Assembly (NCBI RefSeq): GCF_001653455.1
Contig: NZ_CP011486.1
Location: forward strand, 1,506,311 to 1,570,310
DNA from: Helicobacter pylori
GTDB taxonomy: Bacteria > Campylobacterota > Campylobacteria > Campylobacterales > Helicobacteraceae
DNA length: 64,000 nt
Direction of reading: 5' to 3'
Under the pieces are notes generated by a model. That model saw nothing but the letters and a program-made list of their open reading frames with translations. It did no database searches and had not been told where the DNA came from. Every line of letters starts with the position of its first letter. Position 1 is the first letter of the stretch. The translations under genes were made by a program, and so were the position numbers. Below, piece by piece: positions 18,648 through 27,229 of this stretch.

Positions 18648-20495
18648 TTACTTAATTTTTAAGCGATTTTTTTCCAAAGCGTTTTGAATCGCAATAGAGG
18701 GAGAGAGGTAATTGTAACGCACTAAAATTTCGGTGATTTCTTTAAAAATAGGGGCTGCAATCTTGCTGGCGTAATATTCTTCCTTGCCATGCGAGCCTAA
18801 AATAACCACGCCGATGGTAAAAACCTGCTTTTCATCTTCAGCGAACCCAAAAAAAGAGCTGTTGTAAGACTCCGCACTATAACTCCCGTTTTTTGCCACC
18901 CTAGCGGTGCCTGTTTTGCCCCCTATGTATAGCCCTTCAAATTGAGCGTTTTTGCCGGTGCCATAACGCACCACTTTAATTAAGGTTTCTTTCATTTTTC
19001 TAGCGTTTTTTGGGCTAATGACTTGAAAGGTTGGTTTGGGGCTAGGGATGTAAATATCGCCATTAGGGGCGGTTTCTCGCTGCACTAAATAGGGGGTAGT
19101 CAATTTGCCTTCATTAGAAAACACCGCATAAGCCCTTAAAAGCTGCAAAAAAGTTGCATTCAACCCATAGCCATAAGAGACGCTGCCCTTTAGCACTTCG
19201 CGCTTGAAAGCGGACAAAGGAGGGATTTTTCCTGTGGCTTCTAAAGACAAATCAATGCCGGTTTTTTGAGAAAATCCATAGCCTAAAAGCCCGTTATAGA
19301 AATCTTCTGGGTTGAGATTTTTGCTGATTTTTATCATGCCCACATTGCTAGATTGGATCAAAACATCTTCAACAAGGGCTTTTTTATTAGGGATAAAATC
19401 GTCTTTAATGGTGTATTTTCCTAGCTGGTAATAGCCACGATTTAAATCAATGCGCTCTTTGGGGTTGATTAAATTTTTGTCTAAAAGCAAGGAATAAACA
19501 ATGGGTTTAATCGTGCTGCCCGGCTCAAAAACCTTTTCGGCAACGCTCAAATTCAAGTTTTCATAATCGCTGGTTTTAATGGTGTTAGGATTGAAGCGAT
19601 TGCTTGAAGCTAAAGATAAAATTTCCCCACTTTTAGGATTGATAATGCCCACTAAAATTTCTTTAGCCTTGAGTTTGTCTTTGGTTTTATCTAGTAGGGT
19701 TTCAATTTCTCTTTGAAGTTTTAAAGGAATGCTCAAATACACTTCATAGCCATCAAGGCGCTCTAATTCGGTGTAAGAGTGGTTTTGAATGAAATTAAAA
19801 CTCACATCTCTTTTGCCTGTTTTTACGCCATTTTGTTGGGCTTTAAGCAAGGGGTTTTGAGATTTTTCAACGCCTTTTTTACCGGTAGTGAGAGTGAGCT
19901 TGTCTTCTTCTTTTTTTTGCACATAGCCAATGATAGGCTCTAGGCTATTTTGATAAGGATAATGCCTAGAAACGCCGCTCACTTCAATATTTAGCCCTTG
20001 CTTTTGCCACACTTTATCGTGCGCGTCTTTGAAATTTTGAAAAACCCCAAAGGCTAAAAATTTCTTGTTCAAATCTCTAAGATTGGCGGCGGTGTTGGGC
20101 GTGAGATCATAGGCTAAAATCGTGTAGCCTTTCGTGCTGATCGCATCTTTTAGGGAGTTTTTAGGGATATTGCTATAAATAGAAAGGAAATCAATGAAAA
20201 AATCTTCTTTATCCGGGTTTAAAAATCTCGTGTCAAAGCCCAGTTTGAAAAGGGTTTGCGAAGTGGCCAGGCTGTAGTTGTCTTGGCTATAAATGGTCCC
20301 TCTAGTGGCAATATCTTGTTTGCTCATCACTAAAGCGGGCATGTTGGTTTGCGCAAAAAAAGCTTTTTTGAAAGCCACCATTAAGAAAATAAAAAAAAGC
20401 AATAAAAAAACTAATGCCGTAACCGAACCCTTGTCTCTTTGGATCTTTAGGAATTGCTCGGGGTTGGAGTGGGGGTCAAGGTTATTATTATCCAT
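18648..20495 (-). CDS. ftsI: Penicillin-binding protein FtsI (PBP3), septal transpeptidase
   Basis: Class B penicillin-binding protein that cross-links septal peptidoglycan. 615 aa: cytosolic tail, membrane helix at about residues 27-48, a pedestal domain beginning RGTIYSQDNYSLA near residue 66, and the transpeptidase domain with SxxK (GSTIKP, near 325), SSN (near 381) and KTGTA (near 527). Corresponds to HP1556. It faces the same way as fliE-flgC-flgB upstream (150 bases away). It is divergent from nothing immediately; the accessory ATPase pair lies just downstream. Confidence 0.96.
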   Translation of the reverse strand: MDNNNLDPHSNPEQFLKIQRDKGSVTALVFLLLFFIFLMVAFKKAFFAQTNMPALVMSKQDIATRGTIYSQDNYSLATSQTLFKLGFDTRFLNPDKEDFFIDFLSIYSNIPKNSLKDAISTKGYTILAYDLTPNTAANLRDLNKKFLAFGVFQNFKDAHDKVWQKQGLNIEVSGVSRHYPYQNSLEPIIGYVQKKEEDKLTLTTGKKGVEKSQNPLLKAQQNGVKTGKRDVSFNFIQNHSYTELERLDGYEVYLSIPLKLQREIETLLDKTKDKLKAKEILVGIINPKSGEILSLASSNRFNPNTIKTSDYENLNLSVAEKVFEPGSTIKPIVYSLLLDKNLINPKERIDLNRGYYQLGKYTIKDDFIPNKKALVEDVLIQSSNVGMIKISKNLNPEDFYNGLLGYGFSQKTGIDLSLEATGKIPPLSAFKREVLKGSVSYGYGLNATFLQLLRAYAVFSNEGKLTTPYLVQRETAPNGDIYIPSPKPTFQVISPKNARKMKETLIKVVRYGTGKNAQFEGLYIGGKTGTARVAKNGSYSAESYNSSFFGFAEDEKQVFTIGVVILGSHGKEEYYASKIAAPIFKEITEILVRYNYLSPSIAIQNALEKNRLKIK

Positions 20496-20646
20496 AAACG
20501 CTCACTTAGAAATGGCGTAGCGTTGGAGAACGCATGGGAGTGTAAATTTTTGATGATAAAATCTATTAAAATCGGATGTAGCAAAAAAAGATCGCTCTTT
20601 TAAAGAAAAAAGCCAAGCGATCATTTTAAAAAACGCTACTAAGAGA

Positions 20647-20976
20647 TCAGATCTGCGTTCTTAAAAGCTCTTTGTAAGCACTGATAGCTTTGTTACGCAC
20701 TTCAAGCATGAGTTTCATGCTCGTTTCAGCCTTCCCTATGGCGATGGCCGCTTGGTGCAAATCTTTGATTTGCCCTGTCGCCATGTCCGCTAGGGCTTTA
20801 TCAGACTGCTCTTGAGTGCTGTTAAGCTCATTGATAGATTGTTTTAAGAGTTTAGAAAACTCCCCACCTTTTTGTTCTTTAAAGGCACTGCTTGATTCTT
20901 CTCTTTGAGTCCTATTGTCCGTGTTAAGCTCAGAGAAAGGACTCAATAAGCTTTTATCATTGTGTATGGCTTGCAT
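20647..20976 (-). CDS. fliE: Flagellar hook-basal body protein FliE
   Basis: Small protein joining the MS ring to the rod. 109 aa, the expected size. The C-terminal half carries the conserved FliE helices (AAIAIGKAETSMKLMLEVRNKAISAYKE). A GGAGG site lies just before the ATG. It is the last gene of flgB-flgC-fliE (HP1559-HP1557), with a 127-base gap after flgC. Confidence 0.95.
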   Translation of the reverse strand: MQAIHNDKSLLSPFSELNTDNRTQREESSSAFKEQKGGEFSKLLKQSINELNSTQEQSDKALADMATGQIKDLHQAAIAIGKAETSMKLMLEVRNKAISAYKELLRTQI

Positions 20977-21103
20977 AGAACCTCCTTAAGCTCTTTTTAA
21001 AAAATTTAACTTTATCAAATATTTTATTCATTTTTGTATTCTACTAATCTTTGGCTAATACTACCTAAATTTCCTTATACTACCATAAATCGCTCTAAAT
21101 TAT

Positions 21104-21589
21104 TCATGTTTGTAGCATGCCGATTGCATTTTGCGCCATGTTTTTAGCGCTTTGAAAGGCGGCAACATTAGCCTGATAGGCTCTCGTCGCTTCTACCAAG
21201 TCCGCCATTTCAACCACCGCATTCACATTGGGGTAAGCCACATAGCCTTGCGCGTTAGCGTCTGGGTGGCTTGGGTCGTATTTCATCAAAGGCTCGCTAT
21301 CATCGCGCACAATCTTATCCACCACCACGCTTGTGATAGGGATTAAGGGGTTATCGTCGCCTTCATCTAAAGGGTCTTCATAGGGGATAATTTGGTTGTT
21401 TTGCACGATTTTTTGATTCAAAATTTCATTGAAATCAAAAGCCTTAAACACCGCTTCTTGCCTCCTATAAGGGCCTCCTTCGCTCGTGCGCGTGGTGTTA
21501 GCGTTAGCGATATTAGAAGAAATCAAATTAGCCCTTAGGCGTTGGGCAGACAAGCCATAACCGCTAATATCAAAAGAAGATAAAAACAT
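21104..21589 (-). CDS. flgC: Flagellar basal-body rod protein FlgC
   Basis: Proximal rod component. 161 aa. N-terminal flagellar rod motif (SGYGLSAQRLRANLISSNIANANTT) and C-terminal EATRAYQANVAAFQSAKNM, the paired helices typical of rod and hook proteins. It begins 14 bases after flgB ends. Confidence 0.96.
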   Translation of the reverse strand: MFLSSFDISGYGLSAQRLRANLISSNIANANTTRTSEGGPYRRQEAVFKAFDFNEILNQKIVQNNQIIPYEDPLDEGDDNPLIPITSVVVDKIVRDDSEPLMKYDPSHPDANAQGYVAYPNVNAVVEMADLVEATRAYQANVAAFQSAKNMAQNAIGMLQT

Positions 21590-21603
21590 GTTTTTCCCTT
21601 AAT

Positions 21604-22026
21604 TTATAAATTCTTACTAGAATCAATGGCGTAATTCACGATGCCTCGATACTTTTTTAACGCTGAACTCAAGGCTAAATACATGGTAGAGTTTTTACCC
21701 ATTTCGCTCGTTTCAATGTCTAAATCCACGCTGTTGCCGTCATTTTTAGCCAAATGCCCATCTCTAAAAAAAAGGCTCGCCCCATCATTTATACTATTTT
21801 CAAAGTCTAAATGTCTAGGGTTAGTGTGGGCTAAAGGCAAAACTTTACTAGATTGGTTTTCAAAAATTTCTGCTTTTTTCTTCGCTAAAACGCTTTCAAA
21901 ATCCAAATCCTTTGCCCTGTAAAAGGGGGTATCCACATTAGCGATGTTAGAAGCGATCATATCTTGCCTTAAAGCCCTATAATCTAGCGCTTTATACACC
22001 AATCCAAACGCTTTAGAAAAATCCAT
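21604..22026 (-). CDS. flgB: Flagellar basal-body rod protein FlgB
   Basis: Rod protein next to the MS ring. Taken as 140 aa from the ATG at 22026 (MDFSKAFGLVYKALDYRAL), the normal FlgB length; an in-frame upstream start at 22089 would add 21 residues of unlikely sequence. The rod motif is RQDMIASNIANVDTPFYRAKD near residue 22. A candidate sigma-54 promoter lies 35 bases upstream. Confidence 0.94.
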   Translation of the reverse strand: MDFSKAFGLVYKALDYRALRQDMIASNIANVDTPFYRAKDLDFESVLAKKKAEIFENQSSKVLPLAHTNPRHLDFENSINDGASLFFRDGHLAKNDGNSVDLDIETSEMGKNSTMYLALSSALKKYRGIVNYAIDSSKNL

Positions 22027-22060
22027 CAAAACCCCTTTTAAACCCTTTAGACTCTTAAAT

Positions 22061-22080
22061 ATGCAAAAATTATTCCAAAA
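22061..22080 (-). promoter_or_regulatory. Candidate sigma-54 (RpoN) promoter for flgB-flgC-fliE
   Basis: On the minus strand TTTTGGAATAATTTTTGCAT has GG and GC separated by exactly 10 bases, matching the -24/-12 pattern of sigma-54 promoters (consensus TGGCAC-N5-TTGC). It lies about 35 bases before the flgB ATG. RpoN controls mid-class flagellar genes in H. pylori, so the placement makes sense. One weak point is AA in place of CA after GG. Confidence 0.6.
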
Positions 22081-22213
22081 CCCGCTCATTGCCTCTAAAG
22101 AGTGCAGTTGATTAAAATGTAGCCATAAGCCAATTCACACTTATTATAGTGTAAAATATCTCTAAAACACCTTAAGATAACACCCATTTAAAACCTAAAG
22201 TAAGGAAATCCTA

Positions 22214-23380
22214 ATGACTACAGATAGAAACCTGTTTTTTTGCACTTCGCTATTGATCTTTTTAGGGGTGTTGATGAGCTATTCGCTCTCCACTTACACC
22301 ACAGTAGTGTTGTATCATTATGGGGAATTCCATTTTTTTATACGCCAGCTTGTGAGCGCGATCATAGGGATTGTTGTGATGTGGGGGTTGTCTAGGGTCG
22401 ATCCTAAAAAATGGTTCAGCCCTTTAGGGTTTTCGCTCCTTTTTATCCCGCCATTACTCATCATTGCCATGCCTGTTTTGCCTGAAAGCCTTTCTAGTAG
22501 CGCAGGGGGAGCGAAGCGCTGGATCCGTTTGGGGTTTTTCTCTCTAGCGCCTTTGGAGTTTTTAAAAATTGGTTTTACCTTTTTTCTTGCATGGAGTTTG
22601 TCTCGCACCTTTGTAGCCAAAAAAAGGATCAATGTCAAAGAAGAACTCATCACTTTTGTGCCTTATTCGTTTGTGTTTATGGCATTAGCGCTTGGGGTGG
22701 GGGTTTTGCAAAATGATTTGGGGCAGATTGTTCTTTTAGGGGCGGTTTTAGTCGTGTTGTTAGTCTTTTCTGGGGGTAGCACGCATTTGGTTGGTTTGAT
22801 TGTTTCAGGGGCGTTTGCGATTAGCGTTTTAGCGATTGTTACGAGCGCTCATAGGATTTTACGCCTAAAATTGTGGTGGTCTAATTTGCAAAATTCGCTT
22901 TTCACGCTTTTGCCGGACAAATTAGCCAACGCTCTTAAAATAAGCGACTTGCCCGAATCCTATCAAGTCTTTCATGCGAGTAACGCCATGCATAATGGGG
23001 GGTTACTGGGTCAAGGGCTTGGGCTAGGGCAAATCAAGCTCGGGTTTTTAAGCGAAGTGCATACGGATATGGTCTTAGCCGGGATCGCCGAAGAATGGGG
23101 GTTTTTGGGGTTATGCGTGTGTTTTATTTTGTTTTCTATTTTGATTGTTTTGATTTTTAGGATCGCCAATCGCCTGAAAGAGCCAAAATACTCGTTGTTT
23201 TGCGTGGGTGTGGTGTTGCTTTTAGGGTTTTCTTTGGTGATTAATGCTTTTGGGGTGGGTGGGATTTTTCCGGTTAAAGGCCTTGCGGTGCCGTTTTTGA
23301 GCTATGGAGGGAGTTCGCTTTTAGCGAATTGTATCGCTATAGGGATGGTTTTAAGCCTAGTGCAATACACCAAGAGCTAA
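22214..23380 (+). CDS. ftsW: FtsW/RodA-family SEDS glycosyltransferase
   Basis: Polytopic peptidoglycan polymerase partnering with FtsI at the septum. 388 aa with about ten membrane helices. The SEDS signatures GGAKRWIRLGFFSLAPLEFLK (about residue 96) and SYGGSSLLANCIAIGM near the C-terminus are present, along with the periplasmic loop ESYQVFHASNAMHNGGLLGQG carrying catalytic Asp/Glu-type residues (SEVHTDMVLAGIAEEWG). HP1560. It is divergent from flgB; the roughly 190-base gap holds a near-palindromic CACTTATTATAGTG with -10-like boxes on both strands. SEDS members are hard to separate; FtsW is preferred because of the ftsI neighbour. Confidence 0.93.
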   Translation: MTTDRNLFFCTSLLIFLGVLMSYSLSTYTTVVLYHYGEFHFFIRQLVSAIIGIVVMWGLSRVDPKKWFSPLGFSLLFIPPLLIIAMPVLPESLSSSAGGAKRWIRLGFFSLAPLEFLKIGFTFFLAWSLSRTFVAKKRINVKEELITFVPYSFVFMALALGVGVLQNDLGQIVLLGAVLVVLLVFSGGSTHLVGLIVSGAFAISVLAIVTSAHRILRLKLWWSNLQNSLFTLLPDKLANALKISDLPESYQVFHASNAMHNGGLLGQGLGLGQIKLGFLSEVHTDMVLAGIAEEWGFLGLCVCFILFSILIVLIFRIANRLKEPKYSLFCVGVVLLLGFSLVINAFGVGGIFPVKGLAVPFLSYGGSSLLANCIAIGMVLSLVQYTKS

Positions 23381-23385
23381 AAATA

Positions 23386-23985
23386 TTAGCCCTTTTTTAA
23401 AAATTCCACGCCCTTTTTCTTTTTGACGCCCTTCAAACGCTCAGCAATAAAATCCAAAGTTTCTTGCATTTTGGCGAATTTTTTAGAAGCGTCAATTTCT
23501 AAGACTCTCGCTTGAGCTTGCATAGCTTGCATGGCCTCTGCAATCGTTGTCTCTTGGAAAGAAAGGAATGAAATGCCAAATTTTTTCGCATGCTCTACCG
23601 CTTTAGGGTTGCCCACAAAGGTTACCACAAGATCAGGGCTAAGTTTTTTTAAAAGCTCTACATTCAGTGCGGCTGTATGATCGGTGCTCATGCGTTTGAT
23701 GCGTTTGAGATCTTCGCCTTTGAGAGTGGCTTTAACAATATCATCTCTAAAAGCGTAATCCGAAACGCCTACGACCCGATTCCAAGCATTCAGCATGGCA
23801 GGCACTTCTACATAACTGCCTATATAGGCTATTTTAGAGATGGGAAGTTTTATGGTTTGCTCCCCAAAGTAATCTTTGACTTTGACTTCTTGAGCTGCAG
23901 CGTTAGCCACATTCAACAATAATGAAGCGACAAGCACGCCTAAAGAATAAGAGATGAAGGCTTTTTTGAAACGAGTAACTAACAT
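23386..23985 (-). pseudogene. ceuE: CeuE-type metal periplasmic binding protein, C-terminal part missing (copy 1)
   Basis: Helical-backbone (class III) substrate-binding protein for iron/nickel chelates (HP1561 type). 199 aa instead of about 330. The signal peptide (about residues 1-32, ending ANAAAQ) and N-lobe are intact, including the DYFGEQTIKLP and LSPDLVVTFVGNPKAVEHAKK segments, and it ends soon after the lobe-linking helix (KKKKGVEFLKKG). The whole C-lobe and its ligand-binding face are absent. The stop is 5 bases from the ftsW stop on the other strand. A good TATAAT promoter is 30 bases upstream. Without a C-lobe it is unlikely to deliver ligand to a permease. Confidence 0.85.
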
Positions 23986-24014
23986 AGCGATCCTTTTGTA
24001 TGATTTATAAAGCG

Positions 24015-24020
24015 ATTATA
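24015..24020 (-). promoter_or_regulatory. -10 box (TATAAT) of ceuE copy 1
   Basis: Minus-strand TATAAT about 30 bases before the ceuE copy 1 ATG, with the inverted repeat ATGAAA-N5-TTTCAT at 24050-24066 about 30 bases further upstream, where a repressor or activator would sit. The same arrangement is repeated before copy 2 (24800-24805; repeat at 24845-24861 with one mismatch). Confidence 0.65.
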
Positions 24021-24182
24021 ACACCATTAAGAAAATAACAATAGTAAAAATGAAACTATTTTTCATAAAATTTTAAAAAGAATAAAGAGAGGGTTTTAGT
24101 TGCTAGGCTTGTTCTAAACCTAGCATAATCCACCAAGAGTTAAAGAGCGTTTAGCCCCTTTTTAAAAAATCAATGCCAAAGA

Positions 24183-24770
24183 TTAATGCCAAAGCTCCAC
24201 GCCCTTTTTCTTTTTGACATTTTTCAAACGATCAGCAATAAAATCCAAAGTTTCTTGCATTTTGGCAAGCTTTTTAGAAGCATCAACTTCTAAGGCTTTG
24301 GCTTGAGCGTCAATATCTTCCATGACTTCTGCAATGGTTTTTTCTTGGAAAGAAAGGAATGAAATCCCAAATTTTTTCGCATGCTCTACCGCTTTAGGGT
24401 TACCCACAAAGGTTACCACAAGATCAGGGCTAAGTTTTTTTAAAAGCTCTACATTCAGTGCAGCCACATGATCACTGCTCATGGGTTTAATGCGTTCAGG
24501 ATCTTTAAGGGTGGCTTTAACAATATCGGATTTAAAAGCGTAATCTGAAATGCCTACGACCCTATCCCAAGTATTGAACATAGCAGGCACTTCTGCAAAG
24601 CTACCCAAGTAGATTATTTTGGAAACAGGAAGCTTTATGGTTTGCTCCCCAAAGTAATCTTTAACCTTGACTTCTTGTGCTGAAGCGTTACACACATTCA
24701 ACAATAATGAAGCGACAAGCACGCCTAAAGAATAAGAAATGAAGGCCTTTTTAAAGCGAGTGACTAACAT
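24183..24770 (-). pseudogene. ceuE: CeuE-type metal periplasmic binding protein, C-terminal part missing (copy 2)
   Basis: Tandem paralogue of the previous gene (HP1562 type). 195 aa; nearly the same signal peptide and N-lobe (the sequences differ at scattered residues, e.g. SFAEVPAMFNTWDRVVGI). It ends KKKKGVELWH. In full-length relatives, as I recall, the final residues are LWH, so here codon 'GVE' of the linker helix seems joined directly to the last codons by an in-frame deletion of about 135 codons. Both copies therefore lost the same part. Promoter TATAAT at 24800-24805 (minus). A cysteine (NVCNAS) replaces Ala in the signal-peptide tail; it could be read as a weak lipobox but is not convincing. 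Confidence 0.85.
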
Positions 24771-24799
24771 AGCGATCCTTTTGTATGATTTATAAAGCG

Positions 24800-24805
24800 A
24801 TTATA
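24800..24805 (-). promoter_or_regulatory. -10 box (TATAAT) of ceuE copy 2
   Basis: Minus-strand TATAAT 30 bases before the ATG; flanks match those of copy 1, showing that the duplication included the promoter. Confidence 0.65.
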
Positions 24806-24910
24806 ACATTAACTTTAAGAAAATAAAAAAATAAAATAGTAAAAATGAAACTATTTTTCACAAAATCCTAAAATTTAAAAGAAAATATCTCTTCATTAAC
24901 TTTTTAAGAA

Positions 24911-24916
24911 TATACT
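24911..24916 (+). promoter_or_regulatory. Candidate -10 box for ahpC
   Basis: TATACT about 100 bases before the ahpC start. This leaves a leader of roughly 90 bases with an inverted repeat (TTTCCGC…GTGGAAA at 24925-24946) that might shape mRNA stability. Ribosome site AAGGAG lies 7 bases before the ATG. Confidence 0.45.
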
Positions 24917-25015
24917 CCACCATGTTTCCGCTAATTAAGTGGAAAACATATTGAATTAAATCTAGTTAGGTTTAATTTTGATTCACAAAATTTTAATAAC
25001 ACTAAGGAGTTATAC

Positions 25016-25612
25016 ATGTTAGTTACAAAACTTGCCCCCGATTTTAAAGCGCCTGCTGTTTTAGGAAACAATGAGGTTGATGAACACTTTGAGCTTTCTA
25101 AAAATTTAGGTAAGAGCGGTGCGATTCTTTTCTTTTGGCCAAAAGATTTTACTTTTGTATGTCCTACAGAAATCATTGCGTTTGATAAAAGAGTGAAAGA
25201 CTTCCAAGAAAAAGGCTTTAATGTGATTGGCGTGTCTATTGATAGCGAACAAGTGCATTTTGCATGGAAAAATACCCCTGTAGAAAAAGGCGGTATTGGT
25301 CAAGTAACTTTCCCCATGGTGGCTGATATTACTAAGAGCATTTCTAGAGACTATGATGTGCTGTTTGAAGAAGCGATCGCTTTGAGAGGAGCTTTCTTGA
25401 TTGACAAAAACATGAAAGTAAGGCATGCGGTAATCAACGACTTACCACTAGGTAGGAATGCCGATGAAATGCTTCGCATGGTAGATGCTCTCCTACACTT
25501 TGAAGAACATGGTGAAGTGTGCCCAGCAGGCTGGAGAAAAGGCGATAAAGGTATGAAAGCTACCCATAAAGGCGTTGCAGAATATCTTAAAGAAAATTCC
25601 ATTAATCTTTAA
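25016..25612 (+). CDS. ahpC: Alkyl hydroperoxide reductase AhpC (TsaA), typical 2-Cys peroxiredoxin
   Basis: Abundant thioredoxin-dependent peroxiredoxin that removes peroxides and peroxynitrite (HP1563). 198 aa. The peroxidatic cysteine lies in FTFVCPTEI near residue 49 and the resolving cysteine in EVCPAGW near residue 169; the YF-type C-terminal tail is replaced by a short helix ending in ENSINL. Codon use is strongly biased with a good Shine-Dalgarno (AAGGAG), in line with high expression. Followed by a 145-base gap. Confidence 0.98.
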   Translation: MLVTKLAPDFKAPAVLGNNEVDEHFELSKNLGKSGAILFFWPKDFTFVCPTEIIAFDKRVKDFQEKGFNVIGVSIDSEQVHFAWKNTPVEKGGIGQVTFPMVADITKSISRDYDVLFEEAIALRGAFLIDKNMKVRHAVINDLPLGRNADEMLRMVDALLHFEEHGEVCPAGWRKGDKGMKATHKGVAEYLKENSINL

Positions 25613-25757
25613 TGGTTTAATCCGCTGTTCGATCAAGAGGAACTTTGTTTTTCTTGGTTGAATCCTTTTCTTTTTATTCTTTGCCAGTTTCTAAAATTTT
25701 CGTATCGTTTTATCTTTTTATCGTTTTTGAATTAATTTTTTTAATAAAGGGTTTTTT

Positions 25758-26573
25758 ATGAATGCATTCAAGCGTATTATTTGCGTAACGGCTATTGTTT
25801 TAAGTTTTTTTAACCTCTTAGACGCCAAACACCACAAAGAAAAACAAGAAAACCACAAAATCACTCGTGAGCTTAAAGTGGGCGCTAACCCTGTGCCGCA
25901 TGCGCAAATCTTGCAATCGGTTGTAGAGGATTTGAAACAAAAAGGGATCAATTTAGTGATCGTGTCTTTTACGGATTACGTGTTGCCTAATTTAGCGCTC
26001 AATGACGGCTCTTTAGACGCGAATTATTTCCAGCACCGCCCCTATTTGGATCGGTTTAATTTGGACAGGAAAATGCATCTCGTTGGTTTAGCCAATATCC
26101 ATGTAGAGCCTTTGAGATTTTATTCTCAAAAAATCACAGACATTAAAAACCTTAAAAAAGGCTCAGTGATCGCTGTGCCTAATGATCCAAGCAATCAAGG
26201 CAGAGCGTTGATTTTATTGCATAAACAAGGGCTTATCGCTCTCAAAGATCCAAGCAATTTATACGCTACGGAGTTTGATATTGTCAAAAATCCTTACAAC
26301 ATTAAAATCAAGCCTTTAGAAGCTGCCTTATTGCCTAAAGTTTTAGGGGATGTGGATGGGGCTATTATCACAGGGAATTACGCTTTGCAAGCAAAACTTA
26401 CTGGGGCTTTATTTTCAGAAGATAAGGACTCGCCTTATGCCAATCTTGTAGCCTCTCGTGAGGATAACGCGCAAGATGAAGCGATAAAAGCGTTGATTCA
26501 AGCCCTACAAAGCGAAAAGACTAGGAAATTTATTTTGGATACCTATAAAGGGGCGATTATCCCGGCCTTTTAA
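25758..26573 (+). CDS. metQ: NlpA/MetQ-family methionine-type substrate-binding protein
   Basis: Periplasmic binding protein feeding the MetNI ABC transporter encoded at about 35.6-37.2 kb. 271 aa with a cleavable signal peptide (residues 1-23, ending LLDA). Family motifs: ELKVGANPVPHAQILQ near residue 38, and the dimer of lobes with DANYFQHRPYLDRFN near 95 and AIITGNYALQA near 200. Most family members are lipoproteins; here no Cys stands at the signal cleavage site, so it may be soluble. From memory it is HP1564 (plpA). Confidence 0.92.
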   Translation: MNAFKRIICVTAIVLSFFNLLDAKHHKEKQENHKITRELKVGANPVPHAQILQSVVEDLKQKGINLVIVSFTDYVLPNLALNDGSLDANYFQHRPYLDRFNLDRKMHLVGLANIHVEPLRFYSQKITDIKNLKKGSVIAVPNDPSNQGRALILLHKQGLIALKDPSNLYATEFDIVKNPYNIKIKPLEAALLPKVLGDVDGAIITGNYALQAKLTGALFSEDKDSPYANLVASREDNAQDEAIKALIQALQSEKTRKFILDTYKGAIIPAF

Positions 26574-26639
26574 AAACAGCAAAAACTCGTCTTTAGCGTT
26601 TAAAATGGTTTTTTAAGTGCTAATCAAAAGTTTTATCCT

Positions 26640-26700
26640 AACAGCACGAAAAACTCTGTCCTTTAGGGCGAGAAGATGCAAGTGCATAGCCGTTAGACTA
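26640..26700 (+). mobile_element. Orphan IS200/IS605-type end (copy 1)
   Basis: Contains the pattern CACGAAAAACTCTGTCCTTT, a GGGCG run and the tail AAGTGCATAGCCGTTAG, almost the same as 49483-49540. The partially paired stem with a TTTA loop is the kind found at the right end of IS200/IS605 elements, which in tnpB elements also forms the omega-RNA scaffold. There is no adjacent transposase, so it is a remnant or a passive copy. The family call is by pattern. Confidence 0.5.
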
Positions 26701-26779
26701 CATTTAAACTAAAAGATGGCAAAATACCTTTAGTCTTTTGGTGGCAGGAACATGCAAACTTTAAAGAACAAAGCCTTTT

Positions 26780-26846
26780 TTCGTGTTAGTGTCCGTTGGG
26801 ACGCTTTAGTTAGGAAGCCCCTTGCTTTAGAAAGGGGCGGTTTCAC
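26780..26846 (+). mobile_element. Second IS605-family right-end-like hairpin
   Basis: The stem GCCCCTT/AAGGGGC (26817-26823 with 26832-26838), loop GCTTTAGA, and ending GGTTTCAC match the form seen after tnpB at 53200-53227 (stem, TTTA loop, then GGTAATTCAC). The 40 bases before it can be read as a possible tnpB tail (DALVRKPLALERGG), but nothing more of the gene remains. Confidence 0.45.
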
Positions 26847-26939
26847 TCTCGCTGAACATCAATTCAAAACGCTAAAAGTCTTTTTAAAATGAAACTAAAA
26901 GGGCTTGCGTTAATCAAGCGATCATTTCTAAAAGCGTTA

Positions 26940-26986
26940 TTTCTTAAGGAGGGAATGGCGCAAAACACCCCCTTCCCCTTAAGAAA
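26940..26986. terminator. Strong stem-loop downstream of pbp2
   Basis: TTTCTTAAGG pairs exactly with CCTTAAGAAA across a 27-base loop with further G/C pairing (GAGGG with CCCCTTC). There is no clean T-run on either strand, so it may be an mRNA end-stabiliser or an RNA processing site rather than a classical terminator. It lies 244 bases past the pbp2 stop. Confidence 0.4.
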
Positions 26987-27229
26987 ATCATTTTTGTCAT
27001 AAAATCTAACAACGAAACAAAATAACCAAAATCTCATTTTTAAAATCAATATTGGATTAGAATAGAGTTAAAAATACCGCAAATCCAAAGCATAGCTAAA
27101 ATTACGCTTTTAGAATTTTTTAACAAGGCTATTTTAAATCTATTAGATTGAGGGGGTTATAGAGCGATGAAACAAGTTGGCTAATGGTTTTAGCGTTTAG
27201 GGCATGCGTTTTAAAGATTTAATTTTTCA

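Larger units (their letters stand above)
26574..27229. other. 656-base intergenic stretch with IS605-type end relics and a hairpin
   Basis: No protein gene is supported here. It holds a copy of the IS605-type end (26640-26700), a second right-end-like hairpin (26780-26846), and a strong stem-loop (26940-26986). The remainder (about 27000-27229) shows only A/T-rich sequence and the pbp2 3' flank. Confidence 0.6.
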
